From NCBI GenBank assembly GCA_020637445.1, contig JACJVZ010000002.1:248001-312000 (forward strand): DNA of 64,000 nucleotides, written 5' to 3'. The notes beneath the pieces are model-generated. The model searched no databases, had not been told where the DNA came from, and worked only from the letters and a program-made list of their open reading frames with translations. The DNA is from Calditrichota bacterium (GTDB lineage: Bacteria; Electryoneota; RPQS01). Positions 8,459-16,748 of the stretch are shown here, piece after piece. Each line of letters opens with the position of its first letter. Within the stretch, counting starts at the first letter, position 1. A program made the position numbers and the translations under genes.

Positions 8459-9769
8459 ATGAAACACTTTGCATTTATTCTCGCGCTGGTGGCCGTGGTG
8501 CTCTCCGTCTCAAGCCTGAGAGGAGAAAACTATCAATACCTAACGGACCACGAGTACAACTGGATGTTCCCGGGCGATATCATCCGATTTTTCGGACGTG
8601 ACACGATCTGGGGTGACCACAGAACGAACGGCTGTTTCCACTTTCAAAATGTCGGCGGTTGGCCTACTGTTTATGGCCACGTTTACATGAGTTGCGACAC
8701 TCCCGAGTGGACCGGACCGTGGCCGATTCCTGCCAACGTTTTCTTTAACGCTCCCCAACTTGAGTTCCCCGACAGCCTCGACATTATCCGGGCATCACAG
8801 CAGACCGCAACCTTCAGCATCCCCGGCGACGAATGGCACGCGAGCATTCGCGGGGGACTGCTCATACTCTACCATTATCCTGAAGGAACCTTTTTCGATT
8901 CGCTGAGCGCGCAATCCATCTCCGTTTCGCTCTCTCCCCGGGCTGTGATCTTTGTCGACGGTCTGCTGGATATTGAAGGCGAGATGAGCCCAAATGAATG
9001 CGAGCTAATTCTGGCCTGCAGTCAGGACATTCGCTTGATTGACAATGTCATGCTGGAAGGGACCAATCTAACCAGCGGTGAACTTCCGGTTGGAGCAACG
9101 TCGCGGATTGCGATTGCCTCGGAACGCGGCATCTACATTGCCAATACAATTGCCAACGGACGGAACAATTGTTCTAACGGGGGTCACAGTAACCCCAATC
9201 ATGCGGCATGCCACATCGTCATTACGGCCTACTTGACCGCGCTGGGAACCGGCTTTCAGATGGAAGACATGAATGACGTCGACGACCCTTATCAAGGCCC
9301 GTCGCCTGACGAACGAGGCAATATTGTCCTTACCGGCGGATTGACGCAGAGCTACCGCGGATATGTCCACCGATCTAATCACGGCGGAACGGGCTATAAC
9401 AAGGTGTATCACTGGGATCAACGCATGGACGACTGGCGCATCGGAGTCTTTGAGCCGTTTGAAGATCATCAAAATGAGTTCACGGACGCCGACGATTTCC
9501 TCCTTCCGGAACGCATTTCTGTGAATATCGCGCCAAACCCCTTCAACGCCACGACCACGATCCGGTTCTCGCTGCCGAATTCTGAGATGGTAAGTGCGCG
9601 CGTCTTCGATATTCAAGGCCGCGAAGTCGCGACGTTGACAAACAAAACCTTCTCCGCCGGTGAACATACTCTGCAATTCGACGGAACCGCTTTCGCGTCC
9701 GGCGTCTATTTTCTGTCCTTCAAAGCTAAAAACACTATTTCAACGCAAAAACTCTTGCTCCTAAAATAA
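8459..9769 (+). CDS. Tandem secreted paralog 1 of 3, T9SS-sorted
   Basis: 436 residues with signal peptide MKHFAFILALVAVVLSVSSLRG. The body is shared with the next two genes: 'FPGDIIRFFGRDTIWG', 'DNVMLEGTN', 'GATSRIAIAS', 'DERGNIVLTGG' and 'RGYVHRSN'. I know no family for it. The spacing of hydrophobic strands and 'FVDGLLDIEGEM' suggest a beta-solenoid. The sorting domain follows the body directly, without the ~85-residue module present in paralogs 2 and 3. The ribosome site GGAGGGAAGG before the ATG belongs to a spacer repeated before all three paralogs. Confidence 0.85.
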   Translation: MKHFAFILALVAVVLSVSSLRGENYQYLTDHEYNWMFPGDIIRFFGRDTIWGDHRTNGCFHFQNVGGWPTVYGHVYMSCDTPEWTGPWPIPANVFFNAPQLEFPDSLDIIRASQQTATFSIPGDEWHASIRGGLLILYHYPEGTFFDSLSAQSISVSLSPRAVIFVDGLLDIEGEMSPNECELILACSQDIRLIDNVMLEGTNLTSGELPVGATSRIAIASERGIYIANTIANGRNNCSNGGHSNPNHAACHIVITAYLTALGTGFQMEDMNDVDDPYQGPSPDERGNIVLTGGLTQSYRGYVHRSNHGGTGYNKVYHWDQRMDDWRIGVFEPFEDHQNEFTDADDFLLPERISVNIAPNPFNATTTIRFSLPNSEMVSARVFDIQGREVATLTNKTFSAGEHTLQFDGTAFASGVYFLSFKAKNTISTQKLLLLK

Positions 9770-9799
9770 CTTCATTCGCTTCTTCTGGAGGGAAGGCTG

Positions 9800-11326
9800 A
9801 TGAAATCGATTGCATGTTTTCTTGCTTTGCTTTCTGTGGTTCTTTCTGTTTCTTCGCTGAAAGGAGAGAACTACTTCTACTTTACCGACTATGAGTCCAG
9901 CCTGACGTTTCCCGGAGATATCGTGCCAATTTTCAACCGTGACACAATATGGGGACCGGCTCGGACCAATGAATGCTTCAGATTCTCTTCCGATTTTCAT
10001 ATTCCCTTTGCTCCGATCTACATGAGCCGTGATTGGTTCCCCTGGCCGTTTGAAACTCCGATCCCGGACAACATTCATTACAATGTTCCCCAAATCGTGC
10101 TTCCAGAGTTGCTGACTTACATCCGCGAGGGCGCTCAAACTTTGTCTATCCCGGGTCAAGAATGGCGGTGCTCAATTCGAGGTTGGAATGCCATTTTGTA
10201 CTACTACGAAGAAGGAACGTTCTTTGATTCGTTGTCGGCTCAGAGCATAAGGATTCCTCTGTCACCTCGGGCTGTTGTTTTCGTCGACGGCAAATTGGAA
10301 ATCGAAGGGGAGATGTCGCCTCAGGATTGCGAATTTATTATCGGATGCAGCAGAGATATTACTTTAGTCGACAATGTCATGCTCGAAGGTACGAACATGA
10401 CTAACGGCACGCTTCCGGCTGGAGCGACTTCGAAAATTGCGATTGCTTCAGAGCACGGAATCTATATCGGGAATACGATTGCGAACGGCAGAGAAAATTG
10501 CGGCGGGGATCATTCCAACAATAATCACGATCATTGCCACATTATCATCACGGCATACGTCGTTGCGCTGGGAACGCAGTTTCAGTTTGAGCAGATGAAT
10601 GACGTCTTCGATTGGTACATCGGCCCCACCCCCGATGAGCGCGGCAATATTGTTCTTACAGGGGGTGTCGCACAGCGCTGGCGGGGATATGTTCATCGCT
10701 CGAACCACAACGGCACGGGTTACAATAAAGTCTATCATTGGGACAACCGTTTGACGAACTGGAGTATCGGCGTCTTTGAACCTTTCATCGTCGAGAGTAT
10801 TCCGGATTCGTTCTATTTCGATGACACGCCTGTCGGCACAACCGGTTTTGATACCGTTGTGGTGACAGGTGCGGGACCTTACTCTGGCGCGTATGCGACA
10901 TATCCGTTTGCTGCTGCTACCGGCTATGAATACAGCGGCCCAACCCATCGCATACCCGTAACATTCACACCTCCCGGCGTCGGGCCATATTCAGGAGCCT
11001 TGACTTTTTATCTCGACGCACACGCCCATGTTGTTCGTCTCTACGGCAACGGCATCCAATCCGCACCCCCGTTGACGACCAAAGTTTTCCCCAACCCCTT
11101 CAACAACATTTCGACTCTGCGCCTAACACTTCCCCAGTCATCCCACGTCCGCGCAGTAGTCTACGATATCCTGGGCCGCGAAGTCGCAAAACTCGCCGAT
11201 GAAACTTTCCCCGCAGGTCAAACAGTTCTCTCCATCGACGGAGCAAACTGGTCGTCCGGCGTTTACTTCTTGTCCCTGCGCACGGAAGATCAAGTCTCCA
11301 CTCAAAAACTTCTTTTACTAAAATAA
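9800..11326 (+). CDS. Tandem secreted paralog 2 of 3, T9SS-sorted
   Basis: 508 residues, signal peptide MKSIACFLALLSVVLSVSSLKG, with the same body as paralog 1 ('FPGDIVPIFNRDTIWG', 'DNVMLEGTNMTNGTLPAGAT', 'DERGNIVLTGGVAQRWRGYV'). An extra module sits between body and sorting domain: 'FDDTPVGTTGFDTVVVTG...FTPPGVGPYSGALTFYL'. It resembles HYDIN/ASPM-like immunoglobulin modules of secreted proteins. The sorting domain begins 'KVFPNPFNNISTLRLTLP'. The 30-base spacer before it is shared with the other paralogs, so the cluster probably grew by unequal exchange. Function unknown. Confidence 0.86.
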   Translation: MKSIACFLALLSVVLSVSSLKGENYFYFTDYESSLTFPGDIVPIFNRDTIWGPARTNECFRFSSDFHIPFAPIYMSRDWFPWPFETPIPDNIHYNVPQIVLPELLTYIREGAQTLSIPGQEWRCSIRGWNAILYYYEEGTFFDSLSAQSIRIPLSPRAVVFVDGKLEIEGEMSPQDCEFIIGCSRDITLVDNVMLEGTNMTNGTLPAGATSKIAIASEHGIYIGNTIANGRENCGGDHSNNNHDHCHIIITAYVVALGTQFQFEQMNDVFDWYIGPTPDERGNIVLTGGVAQRWRGYVHRSNHNGTGYNKVYHWDNRLTNWSIGVFEPFIVESIPDSFYFDDTPVGTTGFDTVVVTGAGPYSGAYATYPFAAATGYEYSGPTHRIPVTFTPPGVGPYSGALTFYLDAHAHVVRLYGNGIQSAPPLTTKVFPNPFNNISTLRLTLPQSSHVRAVVYDILGREVAKLADETFPAGQTVLSIDGANWSSGVYFLSLRTEDQVSTQKLLLLK

Positions 11327-11356
11327 CTTCATTCGCTTCTTCTGGAGGGAAGGCTG

Positions 11357-12898
11357 ATGAAATCGATCATTTTTGCGCTTACATTGTTCGCCGCGTGCTT
11401 GTCGTTGTATGCTCAGACAAACTACATGTGGCTGACAGACCACGAAACCTCGTTGACTTTTCCCGGGGACATTATTCGGTTTTGGGGTCGTGATACCCTG
11501 TGGGGACCTGTTCACTCTAACGATTGGATTGCGACGGGAAATGTCGCCGGATTGCCTGTTGCCTATGACGTCGTGAGCACAAGCAGGCCGAGCTTCCGCC
11601 CCGGCAGCCCAAACCCCGCTTTTCGTTTCCTCGGCGGCGATCCGGTCTTCAACGCGCCGATCGTGCTTTTGCCTTCGTCGCTTGAAGATTTGCAATCTCT
11701 CGCATCGCAAAACGGCGCCTATTTCTCAGAACCGCATCAACGATGGTATGCGAGCATACAAGGGGACATGATTTATTGCTACCATTGTCAGGAAGGAACC
11801 TTCCTCGATACGCTCTCTGCGCCGCTAACTATCGTCAATCTGAATTGGTCGCCGTACGTGTACTTTGACGGTACTGTCGATGTGCGGGGAGAGCTATTTG
11901 CGGATGACCAAACACTCGTTCTTGGTTCGAGTCACAACATTCGAATTGTTGACAATGTGATGCTCCAAGGAACAAACATGTACCACGGTACCCTTCCTGC
12001 CGGCGCAACGTCTCGCATTTGCCTTGCCAGTGAAGAGTGGATCATTATCGGCAATACGACCGCCAATGGCCGAGGAAACTGCGGCGGCCACTACACGGAT
12101 CATACTCAATGTCACGTCGTGATCACGGCCTTACTTTTTGCGTTGGGCGGTTCGCTTCAGCTTGAGCAAATGAATGACTCTTTCGATCCGTACGTCTCGC
12201 CGATAACGCCGGATGAGCGCGGAAATTTGATTCTGACCGGAGGAATCACGCAAAGATATCGCGGGTTTGTCCACAGAAGCAACCTCGGAGGAACCGGTTA
12301 TAACAACGTGCTGCACTACGACGCGAGGTTGCGTAATTGGCATTTGCCTTTCATGTCTTATGACACCTCAACTAGTCCGGACAGTCTGGTTTTTGAGGAC
12401 ACGCCGGTCGGTACAACTATTACGGATACTTTGACCATCAGCATGGGTGGCAGTTTTTCCGGAGCGTATGCGAGCTATCCGTTTTACACCAATGCTGGCT
12501 ATCAATTCAGCGGCCCGTACAATATTCCCGTTTCTTTCACACCTCCGTCGGTTGGACCATTCTACGGTAATCTGACGTTCTACCTTGGCGGTCAGTACAA
12601 CAATGTCATTCTCTACGGCAACGGCACCCAATCCGCACCCCCGTTAACCACCGAAGTCTTCCCCAACCCCTTCAACAACATTTCGACTCTGCGGCTAACC
12701 TTGCCCGAAGCTGGACACGTTCGCGCAACGGTGTATAACATCATCGGTCAAGAGGTCGCGCGGCTCGCCGATCAGCAATTTGCCGCCGGGCAGCACATCC
12801 TTGCCGTAGACGGAGCGGGCTGGGCGAGCGGGCTGTATTTCCTGCGCGTGGAGACACTTGAGCGAGTGCAAACTAAGAAGTTGATGCTCATCAAATAG
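11357..12898 (+). CDS. Tandem secreted paralog 3 of 3, T9SS-sorted
   Basis: 513 residues, signal peptide MKSIIFALTLFAACLSLYAQ. It carries the shared body ('FPGDIIRFWGRDTLWGP', 'DNVMLQGTNMYHGTLPAGAT'), the same Ig-like module as paralog 2 ('FEDTPVGTTITDTLTIS...FTPPSVGPFYGNLTFYL') and a sorting domain almost identical at DNA level over its first ~60 bases to that of paralog 2. The first ~200 residues differ more from paralogs 1 and 2, so the surface-exposed part may be diverging. It is the last gene of the run. The 42-base repeat array starts 11 bases after its stop. Confidence 0.86.
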   Translation: MKSIIFALTLFAACLSLYAQTNYMWLTDHETSLTFPGDIIRFWGRDTLWGPVHSNDWIATGNVAGLPVAYDVVSTSRPSFRPGSPNPAFRFLGGDPVFNAPIVLLPSSLEDLQSLASQNGAYFSEPHQRWYASIQGDMIYCYHCQEGTFLDTLSAPLTIVNLNWSPYVYFDGTVDVRGELFADDQTLVLGSSHNIRIVDNVMLQGTNMYHGTLPAGATSRICLASEEWIIIGNTTANGRGNCGGHYTDHTQCHVVITALLFALGGSLQLEQMNDSFDPYVSPITPDERGNLILTGGITQRYRGFVHRSNLGGTGYNNVLHYDARLRNWHLPFMSYDTSTSPDSLVFEDTPVGTTITDTLTISMGGSFSGAYASYPFYTNAGYQFSGPYNIPVSFTPPSVGPFYGNLTFYLGGQYNNVILYGNGTQSAPPLTTEVFPNPFNNISTLRLTLPEAGHVRATVYNIIGQEVARLADQQFAAGQHILAVDGAGWASGLYFLRVETLERVQTKKLMLIK

Positions 12899-12908
12899 AT
12901 CGTTGTTT

Positions 12909-13067
12909 GCCATTGCTGGTCTGGAGACCAACAACAGCGGTGTGTCGTTGCCATTGCTGGTCTGGAGACCAACAACGGCGGTGCGTCGTCTGCCATTGCT
13001 GGTCCGGAGACCGACAACGGCGGTGCGTCGTCTGCCATTGCTGGTCTGGAGACCAACAACAGCGGTG
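12909..13067 (+). repeat. R6: four tandem 42-base hairpin units
   Basis: Units start at 12909, 12950, 12992 and 13034 (periods 41, 42, 42). Each has GCCATTGC, a short hairpin (TGGTCT-gg-AGACCA in units 1, 2 and 4; GGTC-cgga-GACC kept in unit 3), then ACAAC(A/G)GCGG (GACAACGGCGG in unit 3). The near-multiple-of-three period keeps a spurious reading frame open into the transporter gene. A related single unit with a different but still paired stem is at 38829. Confidence 0.85.
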
Positions 13068-13072
13068 TAAGA

Positions 13073-13091
13073 AACTGCTTTACAAGCAGTT
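13073..13091 (+). repeat. Perfect 8-base inverted repeat
   Basis: AACTGCTT-tac-AAGCAGTT lies just after the R6 array and 34 bases before the transporter start. There is no T-run, so it is not a standard terminator. It may still end the upstream operon or sit in the leader of the transporter gene. Confidence 0.4.
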
Positions 13092-13125
13092 GCAAGTCTA
13101 TTTAGAAATCGCTATCTTTCACCCC

Positions 13126-14013
13126 GTGCTGATTGCCTACTTGGCCCTGCTCGGGGTGACGTTTTTTTGGGGATTCACCTTCCCCATCGTGCAGTGGTCA
13201 CTGGACGATAGCTCGCCCATTTTGTTCGTTGCGGCCAGATTCGCAATCGCGGCACTGCTCTTTCCCGTCCTGTTCGGCAAGAAATCCATCTCGTTCAATC
13301 CGCAGTTGATCAAACGCGGGCTCGTGCTTGGAGCGCTATTGTGCGGCGGCTATATCTTTCAAACGATCGGTCTCGCCCACACCACCTCCGCGCGCGCAGG
13401 ATTTATCACCGCGCTCTACGTGCCGTTCACGCCGCTCTTCGGCGCGCTGTTTTTCCGAGCAAGGATCCGCAAACGCATGTGGCTTGCGGCTGCGATTGCT
13501 TTTGCCGGCATTCTCGCGATGTCTTTGCCGGAAACACTCGTGGACGGAAAACCCGTGCTTACACAAATGGCGCTGAACCACGGTGACAAACTGATTCTGG
13601 TCTGCGCGGTGTGTTATGCCGTACATATTCTGTTGATCAACCGCTGGTCCACACCCGACAGTGAATTGCCGCTCGCGTGGCTGCAAATTTCGGCGACAAG
13701 TTTGATCGCCATGGCCGCGCTGCCCGTCGAAACGCTGCACTTTGAACTGACTCGTGAGTTGGCCGTTTCGCTGGTGTTCACGGCGGTCTTCGCATCCGTG
13801 ATCGCAATTTGGGCCATGATGAAATTTCAACCGCGTGTCCCCGTCACCGGTGCGGCCATCGTTTATTCGATGGAGCCTGTCACCGCCGGACTCGCCGCGT
13901 GGATTCTGCAAAATCATGTTCCACCGACTCTCACACTCCTCGGTGCGGCGCTGATTCTCGCCGCCATGCTTATCGCTTCAACCATACAAGAACCGGAAGT
14001 TCCCCGTTCATGA
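13126..14013 (+). CDS. DMT/EamA-family transporter
   Basis: A 295-residue inner-membrane protein with about ten hydrophobic helices in two homologous halves (EamA repeats). The first begins 'LIAYLALLGVTFFWGFTFP' and the second 'LILVCAVCYAVHILLINRW'. EamA proteins export or import small metabolites such as amino acids or nucleosides, and the substrate cannot be inferred. I chose GTG 13126 because the first helix begins there and the length then fits the family. The frame extends upstream to 12907 only because the R6 repeat is open. TTG 13090 is an alternative. The stop overlaps the next start (ATGA). Confidence 0.85.
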   Translation: MLIAYLALLGVTFFWGFTFPIVQWSLDDSSPILFVAARFAIAALLFPVLFGKKSISFNPQLIKRGLVLGALLCGGYIFQTIGLAHTTSARAGFITALYVPFTPLFGALFFRARIRKRMWLAAAIAFAGILAMSLPETLVDGKPVLTQMALNHGDKLILVCAVCYAVHILLINRWSTPDSELPLAWLQISATSLIAMAALPVETLHFELTRELAVSLVFTAVFASVIAIWAMMKFQPRVPVTGAAIVYSMEPVTAGLAAWILQNHVPPTLTLLGAALILAAMLIASTIQEPEVPRS

Positions 14014-14516
14014 TTGTTCGTCTGATATTTGCTTTGTTGATGTTCGCCTTGCTCGCCCATGCCGAAAGGCCGCGCGTTGTGGTTGAACGTGATTCAACCT
14101 TGATGAAACAGCTCGCAACTCCCAACTACATCCCCGGCACCGACTCCACCGCGCCGCGATATATTATCGATCCGGGCGAGATGATCTACCAGATGAAGGT
14201 GGATTCCATCAATAAGGTCGCCGAAGAAAAGATCAAGGAACAAATCATCGCACTGGAGCGTCATTTTGAAGACCCCGAGTTCGAAGAAAAGACCGGGAGA
14301 GTCATCGGCACCATCGTTATGCAGCAACAAATGGCGCTTCTCGATTTGCAGATTGACCGCGCGGTATCTCTAAGCGACACACTGCTCCTGATGGGTTTGC
14401 AAGTCGGGCTCGGCGAACTTTTGAAAGCACATCCCGAACTTGAATACGAACTGCTTAACCTCGACAAGAGAATCAGCAGCGCGTTTCAGATGATGTATCA
14501 ACAGACCACTCGATAG
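14010..14516 (+). CDS. Small periplasmic protein, unknown
   Basis: 168 residues with signal peptide MIVRLIFALLMFALLAHA, then a charged helical protein ('KVAEEKIKEQIIALERHFEDPEFEEKTG...'). I know no family. Its start codon overlaps the stop of the EamA transporter (ATGA), so the two are translationally coupled and the protein may serve in the same process. The next gene follows after 9 bases. No lipobox or membrane segment is visible after the signal peptide. Confidence 0.7.
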   Translation: MIVRLIFALLMFALLAHAERPRVVVERDSTLMKQLATPNYIPGTDSTAPRYIIDPGEMIYQMKVDSINKVAEEKIKEQIIALERHFEDPEFEEKTGRVIGTIVMQQQMALLDLQIDRAVSLSDTLLLMGLQVGLGELLKAHPELEYELLNLDKRISSAFQMMYQQTTR

Positions 14517-14525
14517 CGAAATCGC

Positions 14526-15677
14526 ATGATTCAATCTCCATCTCCGTTTGCACAGCCGCATCCCGGACTGCGCGTCAAAGAGTATCAAGCCGTTGTGCCG
14601 CGTCCCACACCTGAGCAGGTTGCGAAATTCCCAGAGGATGCGACCAATTTGCTCGACAATATCTGGAACCGTCACAATGAGTTGATTCCTTACGGTCAGT
14701 ATGGACTTGATTGGATTCGCGGACGGCATTTTGTATTAGCGGGGGCGACGGGTCCCGGACTCGGCGGCGCGATTGAAAGCGCGGTGCGCCGCTTCACTGC
14801 CGTCGACGGGAGCGTCACGGTCATTGCACGCGATCTTTCCCGCAGTGTCGGCTACGAAATGGGAAAACAGATGGTCACCCGCGCACAAAATATGGGCTTC
14901 GGTTCGCGCTACCATCTTTCCAACAACGGCATGGCGCTGGAAGGCGACGCCTTCGACTGGGTTTTGCATGCGCTGAAAGAAGCGGGCGCGAAAGAAGTCA
15001 TCTACATCAACGGTGTCGCCGCGGCGATGGCGGGTATGCTGCCTGATATGCCGCCGATTTATGTCAAGGACGTCGACGACGAAGGACTCTTCCAATACAA
15101 GCTCGGCTATCTGACGGATCAGCAAATCGAGAACACGCGCCACATCATGGGCCGCATGGCCGTCGAGTTTCCGCAAAGGCTGGCCGAACACGGAATCAAA
15201 GTGCGCGTGACCGGTTACATCGATTGGCGCGGAAGTTTGGACGTTATCAGCCGCGACCCCGAGAGTTCCTTCTACGGCAGACAAGGTCCCTATTCGACGA
15301 GTCTCTATCTTCCCAAAGAGTTCTTGCAGGCCGACACCATCAAAGCGTACGGTCATGGCCGCATCGTGATGGATTTGTTTTTGCCTGTGATGCGCACGCG
15401 CGCGTTAGGCTTTATTCCCGGCGCAATTCCGCAGTCTTATATCTTCGAGAAGATGATGAAGATGTCCGGCATCCGTATGCGCGACGTTCCCGAACTTGCA
15501 TTAGGCGTCTTAGACCACATCGGCCGCGCCCTTTCCGGCGGAACCTACAACCCCTTCCCAAGGTTAGATGAACATGAGATCCCCTTAGAAGAGTGGTACT
15601 GGCAAATCGTGCAGCGCTTGTGCGACGAACCAGACAGCGAGTTCTACTGGAAGAAATGGATTGAGATGCAAGCGTAG
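14526..15677 (+). CDS. Rossmann-fold reductase (SDR/enoyl-reductase-like)
   Basis: 383 residues, no signal peptide. Residues ~68-100 form a nucleotide-binding unit ('FVLAGATGPGLGGAIESAVR' then 'VTVIARD'), and 'VIYINGVAAAMAG' looks like the fourth Rossmann strand. The length and single-domain layout recall FabV-type trans-2-enoyl reductases and divergent short-chain dehydrogenases, but I cannot place the Tyr-Lys catalytic pair with confidence. A cytosolic NAD(P)-dependent reductase is the safest call. It is the last gene of a run with the transporter and the small periplasmic protein, and a terminator follows at 15711. Confidence 0.6.
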   Translation: MIQSPSPFAQPHPGLRVKEYQAVVPRPTPEQVAKFPEDATNLLDNIWNRHNELIPYGQYGLDWIRGRHFVLAGATGPGLGGAIESAVRRFTAVDGSVTVIARDLSRSVGYEMGKQMVTRAQNMGFGSRYHLSNNGMALEGDAFDWVLHALKEAGAKEVIYINGVAAAMAGMLPDMPPIYVKDVDDEGLFQYKLGYLTDQQIENTRHIMGRMAVEFPQRLAEHGIKVRVTGYIDWRGSLDVISRDPESSFYGRQGPYSTSLYLPKEFLQADTIKAYGHGRIVMDLFLPVMRTRALGFIPGAIPQSYIFEKMMKMSGIRMRDVPELALGVLDHIGRALSGGTYNPFPRLDEHEIPLEEWYWQIVQRLCDEPDSEFYWKKWIEMQA

Positions 15678-15710
15678 CCGCTTGACCCAACGTGCTGACG
15701 CAAAAGTAGA

Positions 15711-15737
15711 AGCCCGAGGTGTTGCCTCGGGCTTTCT
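15711..15737 (+). terminator. Rho-independent terminator
   Basis: AGCCCGAGG-tgttg-CCTCGGGCT followed by TTCTT. Confidence 0.9.
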
Positions 15738-15781
15738 TAAACACAATCGTCGTTTTGAATTGAACTGGGGAGAAAACAGAC

Positions 15782-16651
15782 ATGGTTTCTGAAATTCAGA
15801 AAGCAAATGCAGAGCGGTTCTTAAAATATCATTACGACGCTGAGCTGCTGGTATTGCTCAATTCGTGGGATATAGCCAGCTCCAAGATCATCGAGGCCTG
15901 CGGCTACAAAGCCGTCGCAACCACGAGCATGGGCATCGCCGCGTCGTTAGGCTATCCCGACTGTCAGGTGATCACGCTTTCCAAGATGCTCGAGAGCATC
16001 AAGCGAATCGCAGACCACGTCAATGTTCCCGTCACCGTCGACATCGAAGCCGGGTACGGCCGCAATCTGAACGAAGTCGTCGACTCACTCCGGCAAATTA
16101 TTGCTACCGGAATCGTCGGCATCAATCTCGAAGACAGCCTTGACATGAGTCCGGACCTCGTCGACGAGAACGAATTTTGCGAACGCCTCTCGGCTATTCG
16201 CACGCTGTCCAACTCTCTGGGCTTCCATTTGGTGATAAATGCGCGCACCGACGCATTTTACACTCAAAAGGGTTCGCCAAAAGAGAATTTAGCCGAGTCC
16301 ATCCGCCGCGGCAACAAATACAAAGACTCCGGCGCCGACTGCATCTTTGTCCAGCCGCTGTGGGACAAAGAAATGATCAAGACCTTGGTCAAAGAAATTG
16401 ACGCGCCCATAAATATTCTTGCAAATCCGCGAATGAGTGAGGAAACGCCGCCGTCCGTGCGCGAACTGCAAGACTTAGGCGTCGCCAGAGTGAGCTTGGG
16501 TTCCGGCCTGATGAAATCAACCTTGGCCCTGATTAAGAAAGTCGCCGACGAACTTTCCGGTCAAGGAACCTACAAAACCCTTTTGAGCACAATGTCGCCC
16601 ATGACCGAAACTGCCGAAGCGTACGCAATGGCGACAAGAATGGGCAACTGA
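15782..16651 (+). CDS. Isocitrate lyase/PEP mutase superfamily enzyme
   Basis: 289-residue cytosolic TIM-barrel enzyme. Metal-binding 'DIEAGYG' (Asp87, Glu89), 'GINLEDS' (Glu117, Asp118) and 'NARTDAF' (Arg155) are the family hallmarks. Family members cleave or form C-C or C-P bonds next to a carboxylate (methylisocitrate lyase, oxaloacetate hydrolase, phosphonopyruvate mutase). The Lys-Lys-Cys-Gly-His signature of true isocitrate or methylisocitrate lyases is absent, so it belongs to the broader PEP mutase-like group whose substrate is often unknown. The start has GGGGAGA 9 bases upstream. It is monocistronic between two terminators. Confidence 0.85.
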   Translation: MVSEIQKANAERFLKYHYDAELLVLLNSWDIASSKIIEACGYKAVATTSMGIAASLGYPDCQVITLSKMLESIKRIADHVNVPVTVDIEAGYGRNLNEVVDSLRQIIATGIVGINLEDSLDMSPDLVDENEFCERLSAIRTLSNSLGFHLVINARTDAFYTQKGSPKENLAESIRRGNKYKDSGADCIFVQPLWDKEMIKTLVKEIDAPINILANPRMSEETPPSVRELQDLGVARVSLGSGLMKSTLALIKKVADELSGQGTYKTLLSTMSPMTETAEAYAMATRMGN

Positions 16652-16676
16652 TCTGACACGCTATCGACAACAAATT

Positions 16677-16710
16677 AAAAGCCCGAGGCATCGCCGCGGG
16701 CTTTTGTTTT
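16677..16710 (+). terminator. Rho-independent terminator
   Basis: AAAAGCCCGAGG-catcg-CCGCGGGCTTTT then GTTTT. One A-C mismatch lies in the stem. Confidence 0.9.
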
Positions 16711-16748
16711 GAGTTTGTTGCAATTCTATCGCGTGAAAAAACTCGACG

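Noticed and set aside
12907..13125. N-terminal extension of the DMT transporter
   Set aside because: It is the R6 repeat read through because its period is a near multiple of three; Cys/Trp-rich repeats of this kind are not a transporter N-terminus.
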